Assembly (NCBI RefSeq): GCF_040047665.1
Contig: NZ_CP157355.1
Coordinates: 1,488,001 to 1,552,000 of the forward strand
From: Chitinibacter sp. FCG-7
Lineage (GTDB): Bacteria; Pseudomonadota; Gammaproteobacteria; Burkholderiales; Chitinibacteraceae
DNA: 64,000 nucleotides
Reading direction: 5' to 3'
The notes beneath the pieces are model-generated. The model ran no database searches and was not told the DNA's origin. It saw only the letters and a program-made list of their open reading frames with translations. Shown piece by piece: positions 27,052 to 37,910 of this stretch (within the stretch, counting starts at the first letter, position 1; each line of letters opens with the position of its first letter). Both the position numbers and the translations under genes were made by a program.

Positions 27052-27906
27052 TCAAAAAAACTTAGTGCCATCCTGTTTATTAACAACCAGTTTCATGATT
27101 TGACCAACTACCATATTACGACCATTTTTATCTTCGGCAGCCTGTGCAAACACATAAGCTTTCGCTGAATAATTGACCCAACTGCCTTGACTGTTGCGTA
27201 ATGCTTCGATTTCTCTGGCACTGCTTTCGTCCGCATTCGCAAAGAATGAATAGTCATTAGCATTAGAAAATTTCAGAGCATATGCCGCGCCAACATCACG
27301 GTAACTCAAGAATCCATCTTCTGAAATTCCATTAATTGGAAATCCTTTTTTATTGAAGTCATAAGCACCAAGCTTCACCGAAATATCAATAACCATATAA
27401 GGCTTCGCTTTTAGCGCAGCCATTTGCTGCTCCAATTTAGGCTGTATAACTTTCAAAAGATCCTGCTTTTTAAAGCTATCATTCTCACGCGCATAGTCAT
27501 TCGATGCCAATGCGGCCATCAAATCAAACTTTGCGGGCATGCCATTTAAAACGTAATACGCTTGCACAATTGGCAATGAATTGGAAACTTCAGTGTACTG
27601 ATTCAATGGAAAAGCTTTATCTCCTAATGGGAGTGTCGGCGCAGCTGCTTGAGCGGCAGCAAACACTTCAGAATTTCCACCAGCAGACTGCTTTACGTCA
27701 TTCTCATCATATATTTTTTTATAGCGATCAAAATTGCTCATACACTCACGAACAAACGGCTCAACATTTACCATTTCCGGATTTTTACTAGCCGCAGCCT
27801 TGAAATAGGCTTCACAACGTTCTTGTGGTGTTTGATTCTGGGGTGATTTACTACAACCCGACAATGCTACGCATGCAGTCACCATAGCCAATGCAATATT
27901 TTTCAT
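27052..27906 (-). CDS. DUF4852-like lipoprotein
   Basis: The 284-residue protein has a lipoprotein signal (MKNIALAMVTACVALSGCSKS, lipidated Cys at about 18). The mature part contains YTEVSNSLPIVQAYYVLNG, KLGAYDFNKKGFPI and YALKFSNANDYSFFANADESSAREIEAL, a pattern that fits DUF4852; this assignment is from memory of the family and is moderate. The function is unknown. The start at 27906 is where the signal peptide begins. Confidence 0.6.
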   Translation of the reverse strand: MKNIALAMVTACVALSGCSKSPQNQTPQERCEAYFKAAASKNPEMVNVEPFVRECMSNFDRYKKIYDENDVKQSAGGNSEVFAAAQAAAPTLPLGDKAFPLNQYTEVSNSLPIVQAYYVLNGMPAKFDLMAALASNDYARENDSFKKQDLLKVIQPKLEQQMAALKAKPYMVIDISVKLGAYDFNKKGFPINGISEDGFLSYRDVGAAYALKFSNANDYSFFANADESSAREIEALRNSQGSWVNYSAKAYVFAQAAEDKNGRNMVVGQIMKLVVNKQDGTKFF

Positions 27907-27929
27907 TTTAATTTCCATTGATTGATCAA

Positions 27930-28619
27930 TTACGCTGACTGAACAGCCCATTTTTTAAATGCGCATAACGCCAAGAAAGCCGAGCTTGCTAATGCAAGGT
28001 AATAACCCAAGCCAAGCCCCATATATCGTGAAATCAAATCAAAAAATGGGACGTTGTATCCGCTAAAGCGGCTATAAACACTCCAAGTCACACCGAGGAT
28101 GACAAAAAGCGGCAATGCTAATGACCATACTGCGTTCTTATTGGGAATAAAAAACGGAATTGCTGGAGAAAACCAAGCAACAAACAACATGAATTTCCAG
28201 CCGGAACCTAAATAGGTCAACGCATCCCACAGTGCTGCGCCACGCCCCATGGTTTCAATGGCAGGAAGAAATAATGTAGAAATAAAATAAACAGCAATTG
28301 CAATCAATGCAGGCTTGCCAATTGCTGCAAGCAAATTTGCCACTAATCCATTATTGGCTGAATCGGCGTTTGACTGTGATAGCATTGCACCGAATTTTCC
28401 GGTCAATTCAGCAGCCTTTTCGCGAACCAAAACATCATCAGGGACAATACAAATATGGCTAACAACACCATTTAATAAGCCAACATCAACCAATCGATTT
28501 ACATTTGGAGCAACATCGCTATGCCATTGCTTAATTGTAAAATCGTGTTGTTTTCCATCTACCGAAATAACACCTTCGCCACTCTGATTGTTGTACTGGA
28601 TAATCTTGCCGCGCTGCAT
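27930..28619 (-). CDS. Cold-shock-like domain fused to a membrane domain
   Basis: The 229-residue protein starts MQRGKIIQYNNQSGEGVI, the typical opening of a cold-shock/OB-fold domain of the kind found in small membrane-anchored CSD proteins. After about residue 95 come four hydrophobic segments (LIAIAVYFISTLFLPAI, FMLFVAWFSPAIPFFI, LALPLFVILGVTW, GYYLALASSAFLALCAF). The GCAGGAG upstream of the ATG at 28619 fixes the start. It is the first gene of the seven-gene cluster. Nucleic-acid binding at the membrane is a reasonable inference, not shown. Confidence 0.65.
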   Translation of the reverse strand: MQRGKIIQYNNQSGEGVISVDGKQHDFTIKQWHSDVAPNVNRLVDVGLLNGVVSHICIVPDDVLVREKAAELTGKFGAMLSQSNADSANNGLVANLLAAIGKPALIAIAVYFISTLFLPAIETMGRGAALWDALTYLGSGWKFMLFVAWFSPAIPFFIPNKNAVWSLALPLFVILGVTWSVYSRFSGYNVPFFDLISRYMGLGLGYYLALASSAFLALCAFKKWAVQSA

Positions 28620-28899
28620 TTGATTAACTCCTGCTATTGGATAATAAACAGGGCAAATATTATGCAAAATGAATTAGCGTAGTAATCCGGATAACCAATG
28701 AGTCGACTCAGGGTTTCTATGTAGGGTTCCTCGAAAAACCCCATGCTACGTCCACGCTGATACAGCAGAACCCACCCAGCGAGCAATCCAACTCAGCTAT
28801 GGGAGGCTAGATGCGCAAAAATGGCTCATATTGAGCACGCTCTACTACCGTGTCGACGAGTGCAAAGTTCAACTACAGTATGCAACCATACTTACAAAT
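28620..28899. other. Intergenic region with short dyads, possible decayed mobile-element end
   Basis: No gene of convincing length is seen. There is a GTCGACTC near-palindrome at about 28695, the dyad GGGTTCCTCGAAAAACCC at about 28724-28741, and a higher GC content than the flanking genes. This composition break next to the recombinase-like gene could be an insertion-sequence remnant, but no transposase or terminal repeat could be established. Confidence 0.3.
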
Positions 28900-30066
28900 T
28901 TATTTGGCCAAGCTTGGCAGCCGAAAATCGGAAACACCCTCAGCTTCATTTGACGCATTACCCATTAAAGCCGCCCGAACATTCTTGCAGTAACCAGCTT
29001 TTTTCTGATTTATTTTAAATTGATGACGTGCGCTATAACGCACTGGATATGACTCGCGAAAACCCAATGCGTCTCTTGATATTTTCCCCATGTCTCTTGA
29101 CATACTCATACTTAAGTTGTCCCTTGCTTTTTTCTCAATATCAAGATACTCATTGAATATATTCATTTCAAACTCAGTTAAATCTTCCAATTCTTTACTG
29201 GATAGTTGTTGCAACATATGACGAAACTCTTCATAACGACTATTGGCCCAAGCATTCATTGTATCTTTGCTTATTTTTTTGCAATCAATACCTTGCTCTT
29301 CTTTTTCTTTAATTATTTCTAGCTTAATTTTATTAAAGAGCATTAGCCTTACTTTAGCTCTTCTTATCTTGTCGAAATTTTTGCAAACGCGAGAAACAAG
29401 ATCACCTTCCTCTTCAGTAAAATCTTCGAGATTAAGTACTCTGTACTTTCCACCCTCTCTATTTTCATCTTCCTTTGCATTCAAAACAATCAACTGGTTT
29501 TTCTCATCATTTAATTCTGCGTCATACCACTCACACGGTCTTAATCCAGTGAGTAAACTTGCAAGAAACGAATCACGAAGCAGAATTATTCTATCTTTTG
29601 TCTTATAGTCTTTTACCGTTCGAATGCGAATCTCTTCATTAAATTTAGCCATGATTTTATCAAGGTCTTTTTTTGCCAATACTTTTTTGGTATTTCTTAT
29701 CACTCCTGTTGACGTACAAGCTTTGATCGTCTTTATTGCCTCTTCACAATCAGTAAACGACTTGTTTTCACAAAGAAAATAAATCACCATCAGAATCCTT
29801 TGTTTCATGGTTCTAAATAAGTTGCTACTTATATTAACTCTATAATCATCAAACCACTTTGCTATCTCCATCGGTTTTGCTATCTCACCATCTGGATAGC
29901 CCATCTGTTTTGATGCCTTTCTTATTATTTGACATCCTTTAATGTAATAGTCATACAGTGTTGAATCCTCTACCATCTTATCGCCCACAGGATTCCTAAC
30001 CTCAAGACCACAGGGCTTTGGATACTTTAATTTATCAAGAATATCTTTTGTTGATCTTCTTCCCAT
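28900..30066 (-). CDS. Diverged tyrosine-recombinase-like protein
   Basis: The 388-residue protein is AT-rich and Lys/Ile/Glu-rich, unlike its neighbours. The segment DSFLASLLTGLRPCEWYDAEL matches the first catalytic-Arg block of tyrosine recombinases, and YPVRYSARHQFKINQKKAG then VRAALMGNAS match the ARHxF and 'MGH.s' blocks near the C-terminus. The tyrosine that normally follows about ten residues later is missing: the protein ends NEAEGVSDFRLPSLAK. It could be a regulatory relative or an inactive recombinase; a C-terminal change by indel cannot be excluded. It probably belongs to a mobile element together with the repeat region that follows. Confidence 0.6.
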   Translation of the reverse strand: MGRRSTKDILDKLKYPKPCGLEVRNPVGDKMVEDSTLYDYYIKGCQIIRKASKQMGYPDGEIAKPMEIAKWFDDYRVNISSNLFRTMKQRILMVIYFLCENKSFTDCEEAIKTIKACTSTGVIRNTKKVLAKKDLDKIMAKFNEEIRIRTVKDYKTKDRIILLRDSFLASLLTGLRPCEWYDAELNDEKNQLIVLNAKEDENREGGKYRVLNLEDFTEEEGDLVSRVCKNFDKIRRAKVRLMLFNKIKLEIIKEKEEQGIDCKKISKDTMNAWANSRYEEFRHMLQQLSSKELEDLTEFEMNIFNEYLDIEKKARDNLSMSMSRDMGKISRDALGFRESYPVRYSARHQFKINQKKAGYCKNVRAALMGNASNEAEGVSDFRLPSLAK

Positions 30067-30385
30067 TTTAAAACCCCATCACTGATTAAAAAAACAACAA
30101 AATAAATACAGACAATCTATTTAAAAATAAAACACCAACTTTGCATCCACCAGAAAATTTATTACGGCAACAACTTTCAATCAACCACTTCCAAAACAGC
30201 AAAGCAGCGGGTTAGCAAAAAAAACACAAATACATTATACAAGCCACTCTTCATCTAACAAAACATTTTTTCACTAAATACAAAGGCACTCCCAACTTTT
30301 AACACAAGCAACATCCATCACCTCTCCAATAACTGGCAAAACAATTCATCAACACAAACTACTTAAAAATCAAATAAACATCGAA

Positions 30386-30426
30386 ATAAAACTGGCAAAA
30401 CAATATTTTGCCAGTTTTATTTTTTC
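30386..30426. terminator. Perfect 15-bp hairpin with T-run
   Basis: ATAAAACTGGCAAAA (30386-30400) and TTTTGCCAGTTTTAT (30406-30420) pair perfectly around CAATA and are followed by six T. It acts as a Rho-independent terminator on the plus strand and, by its A-rich left side, perhaps on the minus strand. A partial copy, CTGGCAAAACAAT, also occurs at about 30333. Confidence 0.75.
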
Positions 30427-30728
30427 TCCTTTCTTTACCCATTCCAAATAGAAGTTAATTTTATTATTTCAATCTCTCAGACTGCACCTCCTATACAAGC
30501 ACCAAGTATTTCCTCATCAATTCATTGATAATATTTTCAATCAATTAATGCATTCTTCGACACTAGCTTCTATCCGCGCTTATTCCGTTCCTACGTATTT
30601 TCTTTCAAAAATAATTCAAAGGTCATTCGAACAAATAATTCCAGTGTCACGAAACGACTTTTTCCTTTTCGCTCTTTTGGGGGTCGAACAAAACACAACT
30701 TTCCTGCGCTTCGCGTCATCAAACCCCA

Positions 30729-31124
30729 CGTTACCCTAATTTTCTTTCCTCCAAAATGGGTGTCAAAACGGTCTGTTTTTACAAATTTTTCAGGTGTCAA
30801 AGCAGCCTTTCTTTACAAAAACGTACTCCAAAGCAACGTGATTGCGTTTTTATATATCCAACAATGCGTCACCTTAACGTTGCCTTTCCATTAATAATCA
30901 ACATGTTACCCATGCAAAACTACTCAGTTTTTACAAATTTTATAAATGAATTTTTAGGGGCATTTACCCGACACCTTACGGTTTGTTAACCTTATGATTC
31001 TATTGAAAATAAGAATGTTTCCAGCTACATGCCTTTACAAATTTAATAAATAATTAAGGCAACGCTACATTGACCGGTTTTGAAAAAACCAACGAGGCGT
31101 CTTTTTGGGGAAATTAGGGTAACG
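30729..31124. repeat. 14-bp perfect inverted repeats with internal TTTACAAATTT repeats
   Basis: CGTTACCCTAATTT at 30729-30742 is the exact reverse complement of AAATTAGGGTAACG at 31111-31124. Between them, TTTACAAATTT occurs three times (about 30778, 30930 and 31034), and CGTTGCCTT (about 30873) is matched by AAGGCAACG (about 31057). The arrangement could be the ends of a small mobile element, or iteron-like sites of a replication origin or recombinase. There is no internal gene. Confidence 0.5.
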
Positions 31125-31579
31125 TCCGAATCGTTCGCTGCGCTCACTTCAAGTGCTCGCGCGAAAAGGCACAAACCAGCAACACTCGCAAAATGACAAA
31201 TAATCATTTCATGAGAATTTTTACTTGATCGAGTCAAAAAATCGCTTGCGCAATTTTTCTGCTCTCCGACTTCAAATTTTCGTTTTCGTTAACCTGGAAA
31301 TTGAATTTTCTAAGCGGGATGACAAAATCCTGAGGTTAAAAAAACGCCTCAATGACTAGCCGAAAGGGGAATGTGACGGCCAATTTTTTGTGATGCCCGT
31401 GCTTCAAACAGAGCATTTCTGCGATCAGAACCACACACGCACATTGCGGATGGGTCTACAACGGCAACGCTCAAACGCGCTAAGTAACACGTCTTCTAGC
31501 ATTGCTTTCAACTCTGATCTCCATCAGACTTATTGAAAAATTTTTAGCGCCAGCACATCATGCGGCTTATACTACGACA

Positions 31580-31924
31580 ATGAAATTCATCAGTTATTTC
31601 CTTCTCGTGTTGATCATGGCGTTTTCAGGCGGGGCAAACGCTCGACCTCAAAAACCAGACTGCATGATGAAAGAAATGGCATACGCGCAAGCTCTGCAGC
31701 AAAATTGTGACGAAGCGATGCCTGCGTGCGGCGATCAACATCACGCATCAAGCAAGCCTTGCTGCAAACTCACCGTTGATTGCCAATCCAGTTCATTAGG
31801 TGTTGTCGCAATCTTACTGAATGTCTTACCTCCACCTAGTGAGACTGTTTACCACTCAACGAGCGACTCTCTCCCTCTTTCCTCTGCCAATTCAAATGTC
31901 TGGCGTCCGCCAGCTCGTGCTTAA
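31580..31924 (+). CDS. Small exported Cys/His-containing protein, CzcI-like
   Basis: The 114-residue product has a signal peptide (MKFISYFLLVLIMAFSGGANA) and a mature part with CMMKEM, NCDEAMPACGDQHH and KPCCKLTVDCQSSS, so several Cys and His that could bind metal. The C-terminus (VWRPPARA) resembles the RPP-aromatic endings of small proteins placed ahead of heavy-metal RND genes. It precedes the cusC-like gene, in the same orientation. A similar protein occurs at 63439 next to the second RND system. Confidence 0.6.
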   Translation: MKFISYFLLVLIMAFSGGANARPQKPDCMMKEMAYAQALQQNCDEAMPACGDQHHASSKPCCKLTVDCQSSSLGVVAILLNVLPPPSETVYHSTSDSLPLSSANSNVWRPPARA

Positions 31925-32027
31925 TTCCATCAATCAATCTCACCTTCGATCTATCGCTGCCTAACTGATCGAGGGTGGTTTTTGCATGCCGTTTTATACG
32001 GTCTGCTAATTAGATTTGGAGTTAATC

Positions 32028-33294
32028 ATGAGAACCTTCTCGTGGAGCCTGTTGGCGACCAATATGGCGCTCGCAGGGCTCATCGCAGGTGCACCGTTGT
32101 CAGCATATGCCCTCACATTCGAAGCGGCACAAACGATTGCCTTGCGCGATGCACCGCAATTACAAGCAAGTCATGCGCAAATTACTGTCGCTCAACAATC
32201 TGCAATTCCTGCTGGTGAATTGCCCGATCCGAAAATTGAGTTAGGCATTGATAACCTACCTATTTGCAGGCCCAGATCGATTTAATCCCGGCCCCAATGG
32301 CATGGCGATGCAAACCTTCGGGATCATGCAAGAGTTTCCTCAATAGCGACAAACGTAATGCACGGGTTCAGGCCGCAAATGCGCGAATCAGCGTCAGTGA
32401 AATGGAAAATAAAATCGCGCGTAAAAATGTCGCTCGCGAGACTGCTCAAGCGTGGATTGCGCAGTATGGCCTTGAGCGGCAATTGACCTTGATTGATGAG
32501 CTTGAAGCTGAAAAACAAACTTTTAGCAAAGCAATTCAGGCGCAGCTTGCCTCCGGTAAAGGCAGCATCACCGATACCGTTTTACCCAAACAAGAATTGG
32601 CAAGACTGGAAGAAATGCGTGACGAGCTGACTGCTCGCCGACGACAAGCTACAGCGCAACTTCGCCGCTGGGTGGGCGTCGCCGCAGATGAAGGCGTCTC
32701 AGGCAACTTACCGGCATTTAATATTGATCAGCAATCACTACAAAACCGTGTCACAGATCGCCCAGAACTCGCAGCCTTTGACCCGAAAGGCAATGTGTTG
32801 GATGCCGAAATTGCCGAAGCCCGAGCCGGTAAAAAACCGAACTGGGGGTGTAGAGCTGAAATACCAGCGCAATCCTCAAGACGACGATTCAGTCATGCTG
32901 GAATTTACGTTTGATTTGCCTGTTTTTTCTGGCAAACGGCAAGACCCAATGATTGCGGCAAAAATCGCCGAACGTACAGCACTGGATGCCGAGCGCGAAG
33001 CTTCTCTGCGCGAACGAAGTGCCGAATTGGCCAATGACCTCGCTGATTTGCAACGTTTACAGCAATCTGATCAGCGTTATCAAACAACATTGCTGCCATT
33101 AGCAAAAGAAAAAAATCGCCCTGTCATTAACAGCTTGGAAAAGTGCTAAAGGCACTCTCAGCGAAGTGATTACTGCTCGTCGTGACCTGCTAGATACGCA
33201 GCTTAAAGCCATCGCAACTCTGACCGAGTTGCAGCAAATCCAAGCTCGAATGCACTTCACTTATCCGAATGGCCACACCTCTCGCAGGAGCTGA
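32028..33294 (+). pseudogene. Outer-membrane efflux protein of TolC/CusC type, several frameshifts
   Basis: The region encodes a TolC-family outer-membrane factor of about 420 residues when read across frames. The first frame has a signal peptide and LTFEAAQTIALRDAPQLQASHAQI; the next frame resumes after a shift near 32255-32262 (GPDRFNPGPNG is recovered by dropping one T) and continues with DKRNARVQAANARISV to the coiled-coil region; another shift at the G5 run 32844-32848 restores GVELKYQRNPQDDDS; and a last frame gives DLLDTQLKAIATLTELQQIQARMHF. It works with the following adaptor and pump. Frameshifts at homopolymers favour sequence error. Confidence 0.75.
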
Positions 33295-33299
33295 AGCAA

Positions 33300-34776
33300 T
33301 GGAAAACCAAACAAACCATCATTGCACTCTCAATTGGTGCTGCACTTTTGGGCTTGGTATTGTCGGCGGTAGAATCAGTGCTTACGCCACATCAGGAGGC
33401 CAATACATCACCCACAGCCACTGAGAAAAAAGTTTTGTACTGGTTCGATCCAATGAAACCGGACGTTCATTTTGATAAACCAGGTCAATCGCCATTTATG
33501 GATATGGCCTGGTACCCAAATATGCAGGCGATACCACTGAATCATCTGGGGTAAAAATTGATCCTCAAACTTTGCAAAATACGGGCATGCGCCTAGCTCA
33601 TGTTGAGCGCCACGCCGTTGCACTGAGTATTGATGCTACAGGCGTACTTGCCTTCAATGAGCGAAATATCTCTATTGAGCAGGCACGCAGCAATGGTTTT
33701 GTTGAGCGCGTGTGGGCCTTGGCACCTGGCGACATTATTGCTGCGGGCCAGCCTTTGGCCGAAGTGCTGACTCCAGAATGGACTCTACCGCGCAACATGA
33801 ATTTTTAGCCATTCGCGATAGCGGCGATGCCGGTTTAATCAGCGCCGCTCGGGAACGATTGCGTCTAACTGGAATGCCTGCGGGTTTGATTTCTGAAGTT
33901 GAGAAAACAGGCAAAGTGAGCGCGCGTCAGACGTTACGCAGTACGCAAGCAGGTGTAATTCAAGAACTGTCAGTACGCAGTGGCATGACGCTAACGACTG
34001 GGCAAACCTCGCCAAAATCAATGACATCAGTTCGGTCTGGCTTGATGTTGCCGTACCGGAAGCACAATCGGCAGCAGTACAAATCGGCGGTAAGGCTGAA
34101 GTTTTATTAGCCGCCTTCCCCGGTATGAGCTGAACGGCAAAGTCACCGCCATTTTACCGACTTTGAATGATGCAAGCCGTAGCCTCAAAGTACGCGTGGA
34201 GCTACCAAATAAGGATGGCCACTTACGTCCTGGCATGTCTGCCCAAGTAAAATTGGCCAGTAAGGCCTCAAACTCAGCGCTCCTTGTTCCCACTGAAGCC
34301 ATTATTCGCACTGGCAAACGATCTCTAGTGATATTAATCAGTAGTGAAAATCACTTTGAGCCCGTTGAAGTCACTTTGGGCGCTGAAGTGGGCGATAAAA
34401 CCATGATTGTTAACGGCTTAAGTGAAGGTCAAAAAATCGTCGCGAGCGGGCAATTCCTGATCGATTCTGGAAGCCAATCTAGCTGGTGTTAAAACCAAGC
34501 TAGTGAGCAATAAAGCGGCTTCATCTGCTTCAAGGGCTGCCATGGCAATTGATGAAGCGGATGCAACGATCAAAGCCATTGATGGGCAGCAAAGTCACCT
34601 TGGCACATGGACATTTCAAAGTGGTTGGCATGGCTGCAATGACCATGGCTTATCCAGTTGCTCGCATCGAGATCCTTAAAGGGCTTAAAGTCGGCGACAA
34701 AGTCCGTGCCGGTGTTCGGCAAAGTGATGATGGCCTCGTTATTGAACAGCTTACCAAGCAAGGGGTTCAGCCATGA
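33300..34776 (+). pseudogene. cusB: Periplasmic adaptor of copper/silver RND efflux, CusB type, with C-terminal CusF domain; several frameshifts
   Basis: Read across frames, the product is about 490 residues. It has an N-terminal membrane helix (IIALSIGAALLGLVLSAV, recovered by adding one A in the run at 33303), the heavy-metal-binding block YWFDPMKPDVHFDKPGQSP, a barrel-sandwich region (NGFVERVWALAPGDIIAAGQPLAEV), a beta-barrel segment (LRPGMSAQVKLASKAS) and a C-terminal CusF-like domain (KVTLAHGHFKVVGMAAMTMAY). CusF domains bind Cu(I)/Ag(I), so the copper/silver assignment is supported by sequence. At least four frameshifts break it. Confidence 0.75.
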
Positions 34777-37700
34777 TCGCCCATTTGATTCGCTGGTCGG
34801 TTGCCAACCGGTTCTTAGTACTGCTGGCCATGGCATTTTTAACGGCTTGGGGTGTCTGGGCGGTAAAAACCACACCGATCGATGCTCTGCCCGATTTATC
34901 TGATGTACAGGTGATTATTCGCACCAGTTATCCGGGGCAAGCACCACAGATCGTTGAAAACCAGGTTACTTATCCACTTACAACGACGATGCTATCCGTG
35001 CCCGGCGCAAAAACGGTGCGAGGGTTTTCTTTCTTTGGCGATAGCTTTGTCTATGTGCTGTTTGATGACCAAACTGACTTGTACTGGGCGCGTTCGCGGG
35101 TGTTGGAGTATCTAAATCAAATCCAGAGCCGCTTGCCCGCCTCGGCCAAGTCATCACTTGGCCCTGATGCCACAGGCGTTGGCTGGATTTACCAATATTC
35201 ACTCGTCGATAAAACAGGTAAGCATGATTTATCTCAGCTTCGTGCTTTGCAGGATTGGTATCTGAAGTTTGAACTCAAAACACTCCCCAATGTGGCCGAA
35301 GTGGCCACGGTCGGTGGCATGGTCAAGCAATATCAAATCGTCATAGACCCGATTAAATTGGCGAGTTACGGCATTACTCAAACCGAGGTACGCGAAGCCG
35401 TTGAGAAAGCCAATCAGGAAACTGGTGGCGGTGTGCTTGAGGCCGGTGAAACCGAACTCGTAGTACGTACCGACGGCTATCTCAAGTCTATCAATGACTT
35501 CAAGGCTATACCCATCAGATTGGCCAATAATGTGCCTGTTTTGCTGGGCGATTTGGCGACCATCCAGCTCGGGCCGGAAATGCGGCGTGGGATTAGCGAG
35601 CTTGATGGCGAAGGTGAAGCCGTTGGCGGCGTCATCATTCTGCGCTCAGGCAAGAATGCGCGTGAAACCATTGCCGCCGTGCACGCCAAACTGGAGCAGC
35701 TCAAACCCAGCTTGCCTGCTGGCGTTGAGATCGTCACGACCTACGACCGTAGCCATTTGATCGATAGCGCCATTGATAATCTGAGTTTTAAATTACTAGA
35801 GGAATTTCTGGTCGTCGCGCTGGTGTGCGTGATTTTTTTGGGGCATTTTCGCTCTAGTTTGGTAGCGATTGTTTCCTTGCCATTGGGCGTTTTGATTGCG
35901 TTCCTCGTCATGCGCTATCAAGGCGTGAACGCCAATATCATGTCGCTGGGCGGGATTGCGATTGCCGTTGGCGCAATGGTCGATGCCGCTGTCGTCATGA
36001 TTGAGAACGCGCATAAAAAAGTCGAAGCCTGGCAGCACGAACATCCCGAAGAGCAGCTTAAAGGCGAAGCGCATTGGCATGTAATGACTGAGGCTGCAGT
36101 AGAAGTCGGCCCTGCACTGTTTTTTTCCTTGCTAATTATCACGCTGTCTTTCATTCCAGTGTTTACGCTCGAAGCACAAGAAGGGACGACTATTTTACGC
36201 CGTTGGCATTTACCAAAACCTACGCGATGGCGGCAGCGGCGGCGCTTTCTGTGACGCTGATTCCCATTCTGATGGGCTACTGGATACGTGGCAAATTACC
36301 TGAAGAAAAACAAAATCCGCTTAATCGTTGGCTCATTAAAATTTATCGCCCTCTGCTTGACGCCGTATTGGCAAAACCAAAAACAACACTTGTCGTTGCT
36401 ATGCTCGTATTTCTGTCTCGCGTTATGGCCAGTCAGTCGTCTGGGTGGCGAATTTCTGCCGCCGCTCGATGAAGGCGATTTACTGTATATGCCATCAGCC
36501 CTACCGGGTTTATCGGCGCAAAAAGCCAGCGAGCTGCTGCAGCAAACCAATCGGATGATTAAAACCGTTCCCGAAGTGGCGCGTGTTTCGGGTAAAGCTG
36601 GCCGCGCGGAAACTGCGACCGACCCTGCTCCACTGGAAATGTTTGAAACGACGATTCAGTTCAAACCTCGCGATCAATGGCGACCAGGCATGACGCCGAA
36701 AAAATTGATTGAGGAACTCGATAAGGCGGTGAAAGTACCTGGCATGGCCAACATTTGGGTACCGCCGATTCGTAATCGGATCGATATGTTGGCGACGGGG
36801 ATTAAAAGCCCGATTGGCGTCAAAATTGCGGGCAGTAATTTGGATGACCTCGATAAAATTGCCCAGCAAGCTGGAAACCATCGCCAAAACGGTGCCTGGT
36901 GTTAGTTCAGCATTGGCCGAGCGGCTCACCGGTGGGCGCTATGTGGATGTCAAAATCGATCGTGCAGCCGCCGCACGTTACGGGCTCAATATCAGTGATG
37001 TTCAAGCCATTGTTGCCAGCGCTATCGGCGGTGACAATATTGGTGAAACAGTCGAGGGGTTGGCGCGCTTCCCCATCAATCTGCGTTATCCACGCGAATG
37101 GCGCGACACTGTTGAGAAAGTGGCCAATCTACCTATCGTTACGCCGCAAGGTATGCAAATAACCTTAGGCATGGTCGCAAAAATCTCGGTAAGTGATGGC
37201 CCGCCGATGCTCGCAAGAGAAAATGCGCGTCCAACCGGCTGGGTTTGATGTCGATGTGCGTGATCGTGATTTGGCTTTGTCGCGCACGACCTACGGCGTG
37301 CAGTCACCGAGCAAGTCGGCTGGAGCCGGGTATCAGCATCAGCTACTCAGGCCAGTTTGAATTTCTGGAGCGCGCCAACGCAAAACTCAAATTGGTGGTT
37401 CCAGCTACTCTACTGATTATCTTCGTACTGCTGTATCTGACGTTTAAACGCTTTGATGAAGCCTTGCTGATTATGGCGACACTGCCTTTGGCGCTCACAG
37501 GGGGCATCTGGTTTCTGTACTTACTGGGCTACAACCTGTCGATTGCAACCGGAGTCGGATTTATCGCGTTGGCTGGGGTATCTACCGAATTTGGCGTGAT
37601 TATGCTGCTGTATCTGAAAAATGCATGGCAAGAGCGCTTGGATGATGGCAATCACGGCGATAAAGCCTTGCTCGAAGCGATTACTGAAGGGGCTGTATTA

Positions 37701-37910
37701 CGAGTCCGACCCAAGGCGATGACTGTGGCGGTGATCATTGCAGGCTTGCTGCCGATTTTATTGGGTAGCGGTATTAGGCAGCGAGATCATGAGTCGAATT
37801 GCAGCGCCCATGGTGGGGGCATGGTGACAGCACCATTGTTATCGCTATTTATTATTCCTGTTGCTTATCAGTTAATGAGAAAGCAAAAGCCTAAAAAATT
37901 GATGAACTAA
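34773..37910 (+). pseudogene. cusA: Copper/silver RND efflux pump, CusA type, several frameshifts
   Basis: A 3.1-kb span encodes an HME-RND pump of about 1,045 residues if frames are joined. The first 493 residues are intact (start [18 protein letters not shown], overlapping cusB by ATGA). The transmembrane helix 4 motif [17 protein letters not shown] (about residue 402) is typical of the CusA (Cu+/Ag+) subgroup rather than CzcA. Later parts appear in other frames ([46 protein letters not shown]-type end; [13 protein letters not shown]). At least five frameshifts between 36.2 and 37.8 kb interrupt it. Confidence 0.82.

Larger units (their letters stand above)
30067..31579. other. 1.5-kb AT-rich non-coding region with repeats
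   Basis: No credible protein-coding gene is visible on either strand; the short open frames lack ribosome binding sites and family features. The first 500 bases are A-rich, with a perfect hairpin at 30386. From 30729 to 31124 there are spaced inverted and direct repeats (listed separately). The rest, to 31579, is the upstream region of the copper cluster. Confidence 0.6.

Noticed and set aside
28680..28880. Insertion sequence with terminal repeats
   Set aside because: Only short dyads and a composition break; no transposase or matching ends could be found.
30548..31300. Small open frames of 60-80 codons in the AT-rich region
   Set aside because: No ribosome binding sites, no signal peptides or family features, and they are mutually overlapping on both strands.
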